Origin: Methanosarcina sp.
GTDB taxonomy: Archaea; Halobacteriota; Methanosarcinia; Methanosarcinales; Methanosarcinaceae
DNA: 5,080 nucleotides
Direction of reading: 5' to 3'
NCBI GenBank assembly: GCA_013330315.1
Contig: DUIO01000197.1
Span: forward strand, 1-5,080
Positions 1 to 5,080 of this stretch are shown one piece after another; within the stretch, counting starts at the first letter, position 1, and every line of letters starts with the position of its first letter. Position numbers and translations under genes: made by a program. The notes beneath the pieces were generated by a model. That model worked only from the letters and a program-made list of their open reading frames with translations, did no database searches and had not been told where the DNA came from.

Positions 1-906
1 CGAATCTATTTCATCAATGAAGATAACTGAAGGTGCATCCTGAGTTGCTTCTTCGAATATCTTCCTTAACCTTTCCTCACTTTCCCCGTAGAACTTTCCT
101 ACTATTTCAGGACCGGCAATATAATGGAAGCTTGCTCCCGATTCATTTGCCACGGCTTTCGCAATCAGAGTCTTTCCTGTTCCGGGCGGGCCGTATAGAA
201 TGACTCCTTTAGGAGGTTCTATATTAAGGTGGGCAAAGAGCTCAGGGTGTTTCATGGGCATCTCTATCATTTCGCGGACGCGCATGATTTCGTCGCCCAG
301 CCCTCCGATGTCTTCATATGTAGTGACACCCCTCGTTGCTTTTTCATAGCCCTGCACAGGCTTTTTCCGGAGTTCAATGCTTGTGGTTTCCGTAATCAGG
401 ACAATTGTATTTGCAGGGTCGGTCTCGACAGCAACCAGGGGAATTACCTGGCTTGTTGTCAGGGACTCTGTCATTGGCTGAGACATTGAGTTTATAATAG
501 GAATTATGTCTCCCTTGAATACGGGCCTTTTCAGGATATGGCGTTTTATGATCTCATTTGCATGTTCCCCAAACTGCAGTTCAGGTCCGCCCTGTGTCAT
601 GCTTTCAGGAAGCGCCAGAATTAGTTTTTTTGCCTCCGGGGCGTCGACCTTTTTAATGGTCACTTTCTCCCCTATGGAAACCCCTGCATTCTGCCGGATG
701 AAGTTATCAATGCGTACAATCCCCTGTTCCCAATCCTGCCTGTCCGCTCTCCATACCTTTGCTGTGGTCTTTTTCTTCCCCCTTATCTCCACAATGTCAC
801 CGGGAGAGAGCTGAAGTTTCAGTAGCGCTGTAGGGTCAAGCCGGATAATTCCTCTTCCAAGGTCAATAGGATATGCCTTTTCGACCTTCAACTGTATTTC
901 TTCCAT
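1..906 (-). CDS. cdc48: Cdc48/VAT-family AAA ATPase, N-terminal 302 residues (partial)
   Basis: This is the N-terminal part of an archaeal Cdc48/p97/VAT protein, a cytoplasmic hexameric unfoldase that threads substrates through its pore using ATP. The reading frame is open from an ATG at 906-904 to the window edge. Residues about 1-90 match the double-psi-barrel N subdomain (opening [20 protein letters not shown]), and about 110-175 the second N subdomain. D1 follows with TYEDIGGL at 196-203, Walker A GPPGTGKT at 239-246 and Walker B VIFIDE at 294-299. The pore-loop stretch KFYGESEE (271-278) carries aromatic F272-Y273, as in archaeal VAT and unlike the Leu-Ala of eukaryotic p97 D1 (family knowledge). 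The rest of D1 and all of D2 should lie beyond position 1. The bases before ATG include TGATCC, which can pair with the 16S rRNA 3' end, but there is no strong GGAGG. The gene is divergent from nadE. The family is certain; which Cdc48 paralogue this is cannot be told. Confidence 0.96.
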   Translation of the reverse strand, partial: MEEIQLKVEKAYPIDLGRGIIRLDPTALLKLQLSPGDIVEIRGKKKTTAKVWRADRQDWEQGIVRIDNFIRQNAGVSIGEKVTIKKVDAPEAKKLILALPESMTQGGPELQFGEHANEIIKRHILKRPVFKGDIIPIINSMSQPMTESLTTSQVIPLVAVETDPANTIVLITETTSIELRKKPVQGYEKATRGVTTYEDIGGLGDEIMRVREMIEMPMKHPELFAHLNIEPPKGVILYGPPGTGKTLIAKAVANESGASFHYIAGPEIVGKFYGESEERLRKIFEEATQDAPSVIFIDEIDS

Positions 907-952
907 GGATCATCCCGAAAATAGTTGTCTTTTTGATTGTAATTCTATCTGG

Positions 953-965
953 TAATAAAATAAAA
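953..965 (-). promoter_or_regulatory. Probable TATA box of the cdc48 gene
   Basis: Read on the minus strand this is an A/T-only stretch, TTTTATTTTATTA, about 47-59 bases before the ATG. An archaeal start site about 25 bases downstream of it would fall near 930-935 and give a leader of roughly 25-30 bases. It is a pattern match only, in an AT-rich gap where such strings are common. Confidence 0.45.
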
Positions 966-989
966 TGAAAGGATACCGTTTTTTTCTTG

Positions 990-1105
990 AATTTTCCGGA
1001 TCAAACAGTCCTTAACTATTCGTTTTTATATCTCGAGTAATTCTTAACTATTTATTTTCTATATTAGGTGCTCTTTTTATTTTAATGCCTGTCATCCGGA
1101 AAATT
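990..1105. repeat. 12-bp perfect inverted repeat, AATTTTCCGGAT ... ATCCGGAAAATT
   Basis: The left arm is 990-1001 and the right arm 1094-1105, with 92 bases between them. Both arms contain the self-complementary core TCCGGA, so each could bind a dimeric protein alone as well as pair with the other. The spacer is A/T-rich and holds a TATA-like string. The role is unknown. A DNA-binding site pair is more likely than an RNA hairpin, given the long loop. Confidence 0.55.
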
Positions 1106-1448
1106 TGTCCTGTATTCATTTATTCCGGAGCAATCCGCGAATCTTATATAATTCCCGAAAACTCCTGTCTGCATATAACGCCTGTTCCGCTTTATCCTTC
1201 CGGAAAAAGTACTTTTATCAGTTTCAGGTGTATAAAGAACTGCATTAAGCCTGATACGTAGGTGCTTGAAAACCGGGAAATATCCCTGTAAATTTTAACA
1301 CTCAAGTATTTATATTATAATGTCCGGAAGGCAAGTTTCCTATATTCCCCATTTGTTAAATAAGTTTATCCTTCACTCTGTTTTCTCTCGAAGGTTAATA
1401 TAATTACAGCTTTGGTGTATAAAACTGTTTAACAAGGCAAGAACCGAA

Positions 1449-1494
1449 ATATCCATATTATCTCGCTGGTGTTAACCTGATATTCCGATATTAT
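1449..1494. repeat. Two related AT-rich dyads upstream of nadE
   Basis: ATATCCATATTAT (1449-1461) and ATATTCCGATATTAT (1480-1494) are similar, and each has ATAT half-sites around a short CC or TCCG centre. Their starts are 31 bases apart, close to three helical turns, so a protein could bind both on the same face of the DNA. They lie just upstream of the TATA-like boxes of nadE. An operator role is inference; low-complexity AT sequence could give this by chance. Confidence 0.3.
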
Positions 1495-1561
1495 TCAGAC
1501 TCTCCGAAGAACAGGTATTTAAAAAATCTCAATTTCAGGATAACAAATTAAACCAATCAAA

Positions 1562-1569
1562 TTTATATA
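1562..1569 (+). promoter_or_regulatory. Probable TATA box of nadE (proximal)
   Basis: TTTATATA is a near-consensus archaeal TATA box. Its centre is about 31 bases before the ATG at 1597, which predicts a start site near 1590 and a leader of only about 5-8 bases. An alternative TATA-like string, TATTTAAAAA at 1515-1524, would give a leader of about 50-60 bases that includes the AGGA at 1583-1586, a possible weak ribosome binding site ten bases before the ATG. The sequence does not decide between the two. Confidence 0.55.
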
Positions 1570-1596
1570 ACTGATAAATTCCAGGAATTTAAGCTC

Positions 1597-2367
1597 ATGT
1601 ACCTTGAAAAAGCACAGAACAGGATTATTGATTTTATCCGGGACGAAACTGGTAAAGCAGGTGTAGACGGGGCAGTTGTAGGCATCAGTGGGGGAATCGA
1701 TTCTGCCCTTACTGCAACCCTTGCCGTAAAAGCCCTCGGAAAGGACAGAGTCCTTGGCATTCATATGCCCGAAATCAACCTTACCGCGGCTACTGACAGC
1801 GATGATGCCAGAACTCTGGCAGACTGGCTCGGGATAGAATACCGCACAATCGATATCTCAGGCATTATCTCAGCTTTTATGGCTGCTGTGCCGGGAAGCG
1901 AGTCTGCCGATAGGCTGACAAGAGGCAACCTGAAAGCAAGAACCAGAATGTCTCTACTGTATTTCCACGCGAACCAGTTGAACCGCATGGTAGTCGGGAC
2001 GGGAAACAAAACAGAAATTCTTCTTGGCTACTACACAAAATATGGGGACGGAGGCGTTGACCTTGAACCCATAGGTGGGCTTTACAAAACTGAAGTCTGG
2101 GAGATTTCAAAAAGGCTCGGAATTCCTGAATCTCTCATTATCAAGAAGCCTTCAGCAGGACTATGGGCAGGTCAGACAGATGAAGCAGAGCTCGGCATTT
2201 CTTATGTAAAAGTCGATGAAGTGCTCAGAATGCTTGAAGGGGGCTCTGAGCCTGAAAAAATTCTGAGTAAGATTGGGATTTCTGCTGAACAGCTGAATTC
2301 AGTTACCGGGCGCATTAAAAGAAACGAACATAAAAGAAAAGCTCCTCCAGTGCTTGAAATGTTTTGA
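1597..2367 (+). CDS. nadE: NH3-dependent NAD+ synthetase
   Basis: NadE performs the last step of NAD+ synthesis in the cytoplasm: ATP adenylates the carboxylate of nicotinic acid adenine dinucleotide and ammonia displaces AMP. The 256 residues are the synthetase domain alone, of the usual length for the ammonia-using form. No glutaminase (nitrilase-like) domain is present, so ammonia must be free or supplied by another protein. Visible family motifs are the pyrophosphate loop SGGIDSA (31-37), the RTRM segment (115-118), GTGNKTE (134-140), the GDGGVD turn (150-155), LYKTEV (162-167), KPSAGLWAGQTDE (184-196) and the basic C-terminal KRKAPP (246-251). The start at 1597 fits the usual N-terminal amphipathic helix. 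A weak AGGA lies ten bases upstream. The gene is monocistronic by layout, divergent from cdc48 and convergent with tiaS. No truncation or missing key residue was seen. Confidence 0.96.
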   Translation: MYLEKAQNRIIDFIRDETGKAGVDGAVVGISGGIDSALTATLAVKALGKDRVLGIHMPEINLTAATDSDDARTLADWLGIEYRTIDISGIISAFMAAVPGSESADRLTRGNLKARTRMSLLYFHANQLNRMVVGTGNKTEILLGYYTKYGDGGVDLEPIGGLYKTEVWEISKRLGIPESLIIKKPSAGLWAGQTDEAELGISYVKVDEVLRMLEGGSEPEKILSKIGISAEQLNSVTGRIKRNEHKRKAPPVLEMF

Positions 2368-2394
2368 GACTCTTAACTGCCAGCCTGTTGCTGG

Positions 2395-2418
2395 AAAAGG
2401 GCCGGTAAAAGCATAAAA
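2395..2418 (-). terminator. Possible oligo-T terminator of tiaS
   Basis: Three A4 runs on the plus strand (2395-2398, 2407-2410, 2415-2418) give T4 runs in a tiaS transcript, about 50-70 bases after its stop codon. The runs are short, so this is a weak call supported mainly by position. Confidence 0.35.
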
Positions 2419-2443
2419 TCCAGGAAACCTGAACTTTATAGCC

Positions 2444-2466
2444 TTTTCCTCGCATCTTTTCTTTTT
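2444..2466 (+). terminator. Oligo-T terminator region of nadE
   Basis: T-runs at 2444-2447, 2457-2460 and 2462-2466 follow the nadE stop by about 80-100 bases, as expected for archaeal T-rich termination. The last T is also the first base of the tiaS stop codon seen from the plus strand. A small CCAGC/GCTGG hairpin (2380-2394) lies upstream but has no T-run directly after it. Confidence 0.5.
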
Positions 2467-3752
2467 CACCTTGAAGGATAAACTCCTGTGCTCCGGCATC
2501 TGTCCCTCACCAGCGGCTTTGCAAGATGCCTCCTCGCGCAGGGGGGGACTTCATAAAGACCGGGCCTAAGGTCTCTGACGGTTTCGGATTTGATTTTTGA
2601 AAGAGAATGAGTCTCACATTTTTTGCAGCGGAACCCCTGTCCCCGCCCTGCGGATTTCATGTGTTTTCCGCACTCAGGGCACTTCGGGTTTTCTTCCCTG
2701 CAGGTAGGGGCAAGAGATTTGACCTCAATTTTTTCGATGTTCAGTGTTCCGGAAGTAACACTTCCCGAGAGGAGAACCTGGTCCTCTGGCACCAGCTTTC
2801 TAATAAGCTGTCTGAAATTTTTTGTCGGTTCAAAGGCTGCACAGTCGATTTCATCCCCTTCTCGATCCCGGATTGTAAAAATTACATGTCCTCCCTCAAG
2901 GGTTTTCGGGGCTACCGAAACCGTGCCTTCAAGCCTGTAAGAATGCATATCCCTGATTTCAGCAATACTTTTTGCTGGCAGGAGATGCATATCCGTTCCC
3001 TGGTTTGTTCTGTACACAGCAAAGCGCTCTACAGGTTCTGACCGAATAAGAGCTGCAGTTCTGCTTACCACCTCGGGGTTTTCTCCCCTGATTCCAAATA
3101 AGACAGGGTCTGCCGAATGAGGTACGCAGACTACGAGTCCGTTTTTAAGGTCTACGGTATCCCATGTATCGGGATATGTCTGCCTGTCAGCTTTGAAAAA
3201 ACTCTCCTTATCCACATCTCGCGGAGTTCCCCATCTCTTCTTTTGCCTGTATGCAAGGTGCTCGAAAGTGAACTCCCACCCTTCGGGATTGAGCATTGCC
3301 CCGCAGGCTGCAAGGGCGCCTATAAGCCCCCTGCCGTTTTTAAAACCTTTTGAAGCGATCCCGAGTCTGGAAATCAGAGTCTTTGCTTTCTCGATTTCGA
3401 TCACTTCTCTTACGGCCTCTTCAAGAAAACTCATGAGGATGGGCTTGAGCCTTTCGTAATCCTTTTCCTGAATAAATACCGCGCCAGGGTTTGTTTTTTC
3501 GCATTCCATGCGTGCAAGTTCTTCTATTCTGGATGTCACATGTGCAATTACCTGTTCAGGGCAATCGGTTTTAAGTTTCAGGGCTACTGATGCATTTCCT
3601 CTGGTCTTATAAGGAATGGTAGGGTTCAGGCGCACAAGGAGGGGCAGGGTTTCCACGGTGCCGTACTCTTTGAGTTCTTCCAGCAGCAGGGCTCCCAGAT
3701 ATGTAGTGCACATGCCTTCATTTGAGTCAGTATCGTCAATTCCGATAATCAT
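2466..3752 (-). CDS. tiaS: tRNA(Ile2) 2-agmatinylcytidine synthetase TiaS
   Basis: TiaS is an archaeal enzyme that uses ATP to attach agmatine to C2 of cytidine 34 in the CAU-anticodon isoleucine tRNA, so that it reads AUA rather than AUG. The 428 residues contain all expected parts. The N-terminal kinase-like domain opens with GIDDTDS (4-10; D6, D7 and D9 are likely metal/ATP ligands), MCTTYL (14-19; T16 matches the threonine autophosphorylated in the A. fulgidus enzyme, from memory) and PYKTRGN (47-53). A ferredoxin-like region follows, with GRGLIGALAA (140-149) and GTDMHLLPA (252-260). An OB-fold lies at about 272-347, and a zinc ribbon with CPEC (358-361) and CKKC (376-379). The basic tail includes RRHLAKPLVR (407-416). 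The start codon sits directly before the conserved MIIGIDDTDS, so the start is secure. The last dozen residues do not match anything I recall of the family. It is divergent from the HTH gene and convergent with nadE. Confidence 0.96.
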   Translation of the reverse strand: MIIGIDDTDSNEGMCTTYLGALLLEELKEYGTVETLPLLVRLNPTIPYKTRGNASVALKLKTDCPEQVIAHVTSRIEELARMECEKTNPGAVFIQEKDYERLKPILMSFLEEAVREVIEIEKAKTLISRLGIASKGFKNGRGLIGALAACGAMLNPEGWEFTFEHLAYRQKKRWGTPRDVDKESFFKADRQTYPDTWDTVDLKNGLVVCVPHSADPVLFGIRGENPEVVSRTAALIRSEPVERFAVYRTNQGTDMHLLPAKSIAEIRDMHSYRLEGTVSVAPKTLEGGHVIFTIRDREGDEIDCAAFEPTKNFRQLIRKLVPEDQVLLSGSVTSGTLNIEKIEVKSLAPTCREENPKCPECGKHMKSAGRGQGFRCKKCETHSLSKIKSETVRDLRPGLYEVPPCARRHLAKPLVRDRCRSTGVYPSR

Positions 3753-3771
3753 TTTTCCGTATCCAGTTTTC

Positions 3772-3783
3772 TAATTTAATTTC
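3772..3783 (-). promoter_or_regulatory. Possible TATA box of tiaS
   Basis: On the minus strand this reads GAAATTAAATTA, centred about 25 bases before the tiaS ATG at 3752. A start site 22-27 bases downstream would fall at or beside the ATG, predicting a leaderless or nearly leaderless mRNA. No Shine-Dalgarno sequence lies before the ATG, which fits. Pattern match only. Confidence 0.4.
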
Positions 3784-3864
3784 TCAGCACCGCGTTCCGC
3801 GAATATTTCCTTTTTCAGGGGTCTCCGGCTTATTTTTATCTTATGGACGATGCTGATGTCAGAG

Positions 3865-3877
3865 AAATATATATATA
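3865..3877 (+). promoter_or_regulatory. Probable TATA box of the HTH regulator gene
   Basis: AAATATATATATA is the strongest TATA-like string in this divergent gap. Its centre lies about 34 bases before the ATG at 3905, which places the start site near 3895 and gives a leader of about 10 bases. The CCGGA at 3900-3904 touches the start codon and is too close to act as a normal ribosome binding site. Confidence 0.55.
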
Positions 3878-3904
3878 GATGTTCAAATAGAAATTGATAC
3901 CGGA

Positions 3905-4891
3905 ATGACAAAAGAAGTTCTCATACATCAAATTATTGATGTATTGTCGCGTGCGGGTTTCGCACTCTCTGACCGCTGTAATATACGCCCGAGGAGCTTT
4001 GACGTTGCCGCACGAAAAGACGAAACACTATTACTTTGCAAGGTCTTATTTAATATTGACGGCCTGAACGAAGAAACAGCAAAGGAAATGAAATATCTTG
4101 CTGAGTATCTCGGGGGTTCGGCTATCGTCGTCGGAGCCAAAACAAGGGATCAGATGCTCGAAGACAGTGTCGTCTATATGCGCTATGATATCCTTGCCCT
4201 GAACGTCCAGACTCTTCAGGATTACTTTGTTGAAAACATCATGCCTCTGGTCTCAGCAGCACCCGGAGGGCTTTATGTGTCAATAGAAGGAGACCTCCTG
4301 AAGAAGTCAAGGACAGATCAGTCAATGTCTCTCGGGACCCTGGCTTCGATGGTAGGGGTCTCAAGAAGGACTATAAGCAAATACGAAGAAGAAGGCATGG
4401 ATGCGTCCATCGATGTCGTGCTCCAGCTTGAAGATATCTTCGGGGTCGAGCTGGCAAAACCCATAGATATCCTGAAGTCCTGCGGAAGCAGAAAGCCAAG
4501 GAAAAAGGCAGAACCCGAACAGGAAGAGCCAAAGCTAAAACCAGGCACACTTTTGCCAGAGGATTTGATCCTTAATACGATTTCAATGCTCGGGTATGAT
4601 GTCCTTCACACAGCGCAGGCTCCTTTCAAAGCGATTTCCAGGGACAAGTCTTCAGTTATCCTTACAGGTGTCAGTGAGTTCAATACAACCGTAATCAAGC
4701 GGGCTCACCTGATGAGCAGCATTTCCTGCATCACTGAGACCCAGTCCGTATTCATAATTAATGGGCGTTCCAAACTGAAATCCGTTGAAAATACCGTGTT
4801 AATTGAAAAGAATGAACTCGATACCATCAGCGATTCTCAGGAGCTTCTTGATTTCATAGAAGAGCGCAAGGATACAAACAGCGGTGCATAA
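3905..4891 (+). CDS. Conserved archaeal HTH (Cro/CI-type) transcriptional regulator with flanking nuclease-like domains
   Basis: This 328-residue protein resembles a family found across archaea and annotated only as putative HTH-type regulators; its target genes are unknown to me. The central part (about 138-190) is a Cro/CI-type HTH, with first helix LGTLASMVGV (143-152) and probable recognition helix SRRTISKYEEEG (153-164). It is flanked by two domains that I read as copies of one fold. In residues 4-112, D33 and K46 sit around a beta hairpin, followed by helix NEETAKEMKYLAEYLGG (55-71) and strand AIVVGAKT (73-80), as in PD-(D/E)XK nucleases. The acidic residue of the E-x-K motif is replaced by L44. 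Residues 218-322 repeat the pattern with both catalytic positions lost. A charged linker (about 194-213) joins HTH and second copy. There are no membrane segments. DNA binding without cleavage is the likeliest role. No upstream in-frame ATG exists near this start. Confidence 0.88.
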   Translation: MTKEVLIHQIIDVLSRAGFALSDRCNIRPRSFDVAARKDETLLLCKVLFNIDGLNEETAKEMKYLAEYLGGSAIVVGAKTRDQMLEDSVVYMRYDILALNVQTLQDYFVENIMPLVSAAPGGLYVSIEGDLLKKSRTDQSMSLGTLASMVGVSRRTISKYEEEGMDASIDVVLQLEDIFGVELAKPIDILKSCGSRKPRKKAEPEQEEPKLKPGTLLPEDLILNTISMLGYDVLHTAQAPFKAISRDKSSVILTGVSEFNTTVIKRAHLMSSISCITETQSVFIINGRSKLKSVENTVLIEKNELDTISDSQELLDFIEERKDTNSGA

Positions 4892-4894
4892 CCC

Positions 4895-4931
4895 TTTTTT
4901 CCTTTTACACTTTTTTACTCACGGATTTTTT
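4895..4931 (+). terminator. Oligo-T terminator of the HTH regulator gene
   Basis: Three T6 runs (4895-4900, 4911-4916, 4926-4931) plus a T4 run (4903-4906) begin four bases after the stop codon. Repeated T-runs without a stable hairpin are the typical archaeal terminator, and this is the clearest in the window. It argues that the next gene has its own promoter. Confidence 0.7.
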
Positions 4932-4962
4932 AATCGCCGGATGTGCTATTGGTTGGATATTC

Positions 4963-4970
4963 TATAAATA
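4963..4970 (+). promoter_or_regulatory. Possible distal TATA box of the last gene
   Basis: TATAAATA lies about 85 bases before the ATG at 5052. Transcription from it would start near 4989-4994, inside or at the edge of the hairpin at 4986-5020, with a leader of about 60 bases. It competes with a second TATA-like string at 5020-5028. Confidence 0.4.
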
Positions 4971-4985
4971 TGCTATAATTTGCTC

Positions 4986-5020
4986 AGGTTTTTACTGGCG
5001 CTGTAAAGCTCCAAAAACCT
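4986..5020. other. Inverted repeat / potential hairpin with GTAA loop before the last gene
   Basis: AGGTTTTT (4986-4993) pairs perfectly with AAAAACCT (5013-5020). Inside, GG (4997-4998) pairs with CC (5011-5012) and GCT (5000-5002) with AGC (5007-5009), leaving one C/T mismatch, a three-base bulge and the loop GTAA (5003-5006), which fits the GNRA tetraloop pattern as RNA. It is not followed by a T-run on the plus strand, so it is not an ordinary terminator for the gene before it. It could be a leader RNA structure, an operator, or an mRNA-end structure. Confidence 0.5.
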
Positions 5021-5028
5021 AATATATC
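5020..5028 (+). promoter_or_regulatory. Possible proximal TATA box of the last gene
   Basis: TAATATATC is centred about 28 bases before the ATG at 5052, predicting a nearly leaderless mRNA. It begins at the last base of the inverted repeat at 4986-5020, so a protein bound there would block the promoter. Pattern match only. Confidence 0.4.
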
Positions 5029-5051
5029 ACTGTTTCAATCTAAAAGCCTCA

Positions 5052-5080
5052 ATGACGGTAAAGATTGCAGTGCTGGTCTC
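5052..5080 (+). CDS. Start of a further gene, possibly phosphoribosylglycinamide formyltransferase (purN)
   Basis: An ATG at 5052 opens a frame that runs to the window edge, giving MTVKIAVLV and then a codon starting TC (serine). A short hydrophobic first beta strand ending in V-L-V-S fits the N-terminus of PurN, which transfers a formyl group to GAR in purine synthesis and usually continues with a glycine-rich G-x-G-S-N loop. Nine residues cannot prove this; many Rossmann-type enzymes begin alike. The ATG follows a terminator and TATA-like strings at the spacing expected for a gene start. No Shine-Dalgarno sequence is visible before it. Confidence 0.5.

Larger units (their letters stand above)
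907..1596. other. 690-bp intergenic region between divergent cdc48 and nadE
   Basis: I see no convincing protein gene, tRNA or rRNA in this stretch. It is AT-rich with TATA-like strings at about 1023-1029, 1143-1150, 1308-1319, 1515-1524 and 1562-1569. There is a T7 run at 979-985, and GGTGTATAAA occurs twice, at 1227-1236 and 1414-1423, each followed closely by AACTG. Five TCCGGA palindromes lie at 995, 1095, 1124, 1199 and 1323. The gap is far longer than two divergent promoters need, so it may contain a small RNA or a large regulatory region. Long upstream regions are, however, known to be common in Methanosarcina. Confidence 0.7.

Noticed and set aside
229..814. Plus-strand open frames opposite the cdc48 gene (229-489 and 506-814)
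   Set aside because: They lie antisense to a clear Cdc48 coding frame, and their translations show no recognisable domain and have odd composition.
1264..1307. Possible hairpin with CTTGA/TCAAG outer and GGGA/TCCC inner pairs
   Set aside because: The stems are only 4-5 bp with unpaired stretches between them, which is expected by chance in a gap of this size.
1519..2110. Minus-strand open frames over nadE and its promoter
   Set aside because: They are antisense to intact nadE, have no ribosome binding site and match no family I recognise.
2380..2394. CCAGC/GCTGG hairpin after nadE as a bacterial-type terminator
   Set aside because: The stem is only 5 bp and is followed by AAAAGG rather than a T-run; termination more likely uses the T-runs at 2444-2466.
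2607..3459. Several plus-strand open frames opposite tiaS
   Set aside because: All are antisense to a complete TiaS with intact motifs; cysteine- and phenylalanine-rich translations are typical shadow frames.
1134..3803. TCCGCGAAT shared by the cdc48-nadE gap and the tiaS-HTH gap
   Set aside because: Two copies of a 9-mer without a consistent position relative to any promoter is too little to call a site.
3928..4548. Minus-strand open frames opposite the HTH regulator gene
   Set aside because: They are serine-rich shadow translations of a well-supported plus-strand gene.

Overview
The window looks like chromosomal DNA of a methanogenic archaeon, most probably Methanosarcina. The evidence is a Cdc48/VAT-type AAA ATPase, the archaea-only enzyme TiaS, a conserved archaeal HTH regulator, AT-rich gene gaps with TATA-type promoters, and oligo-T terminators without strong hairpins. 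Species cannot be decided from the sequence alone. I see no insertion sequence, CRISPR array, rRNA or tRNA, and no sign of recent transfer.

Layout, left to right. Positions 1-906 (minus) hold the N-terminal 302 residues of a Cdc48-family ATPase, cut by the window edge just after Walker B of the first ATPase domain. Positions 907-1596 are a 690-bp gap between divergent genes. It is AT-rich, has several TATA-like boxes, and carries five copies of the palindrome TCCGGA within 334 bp, two of them inside a 12-bp perfect inverted repeat. Positions 1597-2367 (plus) encode ammonia-dependent NAD+ synthetase (NadE). A 98-bp convergent gap with T-runs for both strands follows. Positions 2466-3752 (minus) encode TiaS, which puts agmatine on C34 of the AUA-reading isoleucine tRNA. 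A 152-bp divergent gap then leads to 3905-4891 (plus), a 328-residue regulator with a central Cro/CI-type HTH. A triple T6 terminator region follows, then a hairpin with a GNRA-type loop, and the first nine codons of another gene at 5052-5080 (plus), possibly purN.

Each gene appears to be its own transcription unit: neighbours are divergent, convergent, or separated by a terminator. The products cover protein quality control, cofactor synthesis, tRNA modification and regulation, and do not form one pathway. No new multi-gene system is evident. The most interesting items are the regulator, which I read as two degenerate copies of a PD-(D/E)XK-nuclease-like domain flanking an HTH; the motif-rich 690-bp gap; and the hairpin before the last gene. 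Several genes also have a TATA-like box so close to the start codon that very short or absent leaders are predicted.
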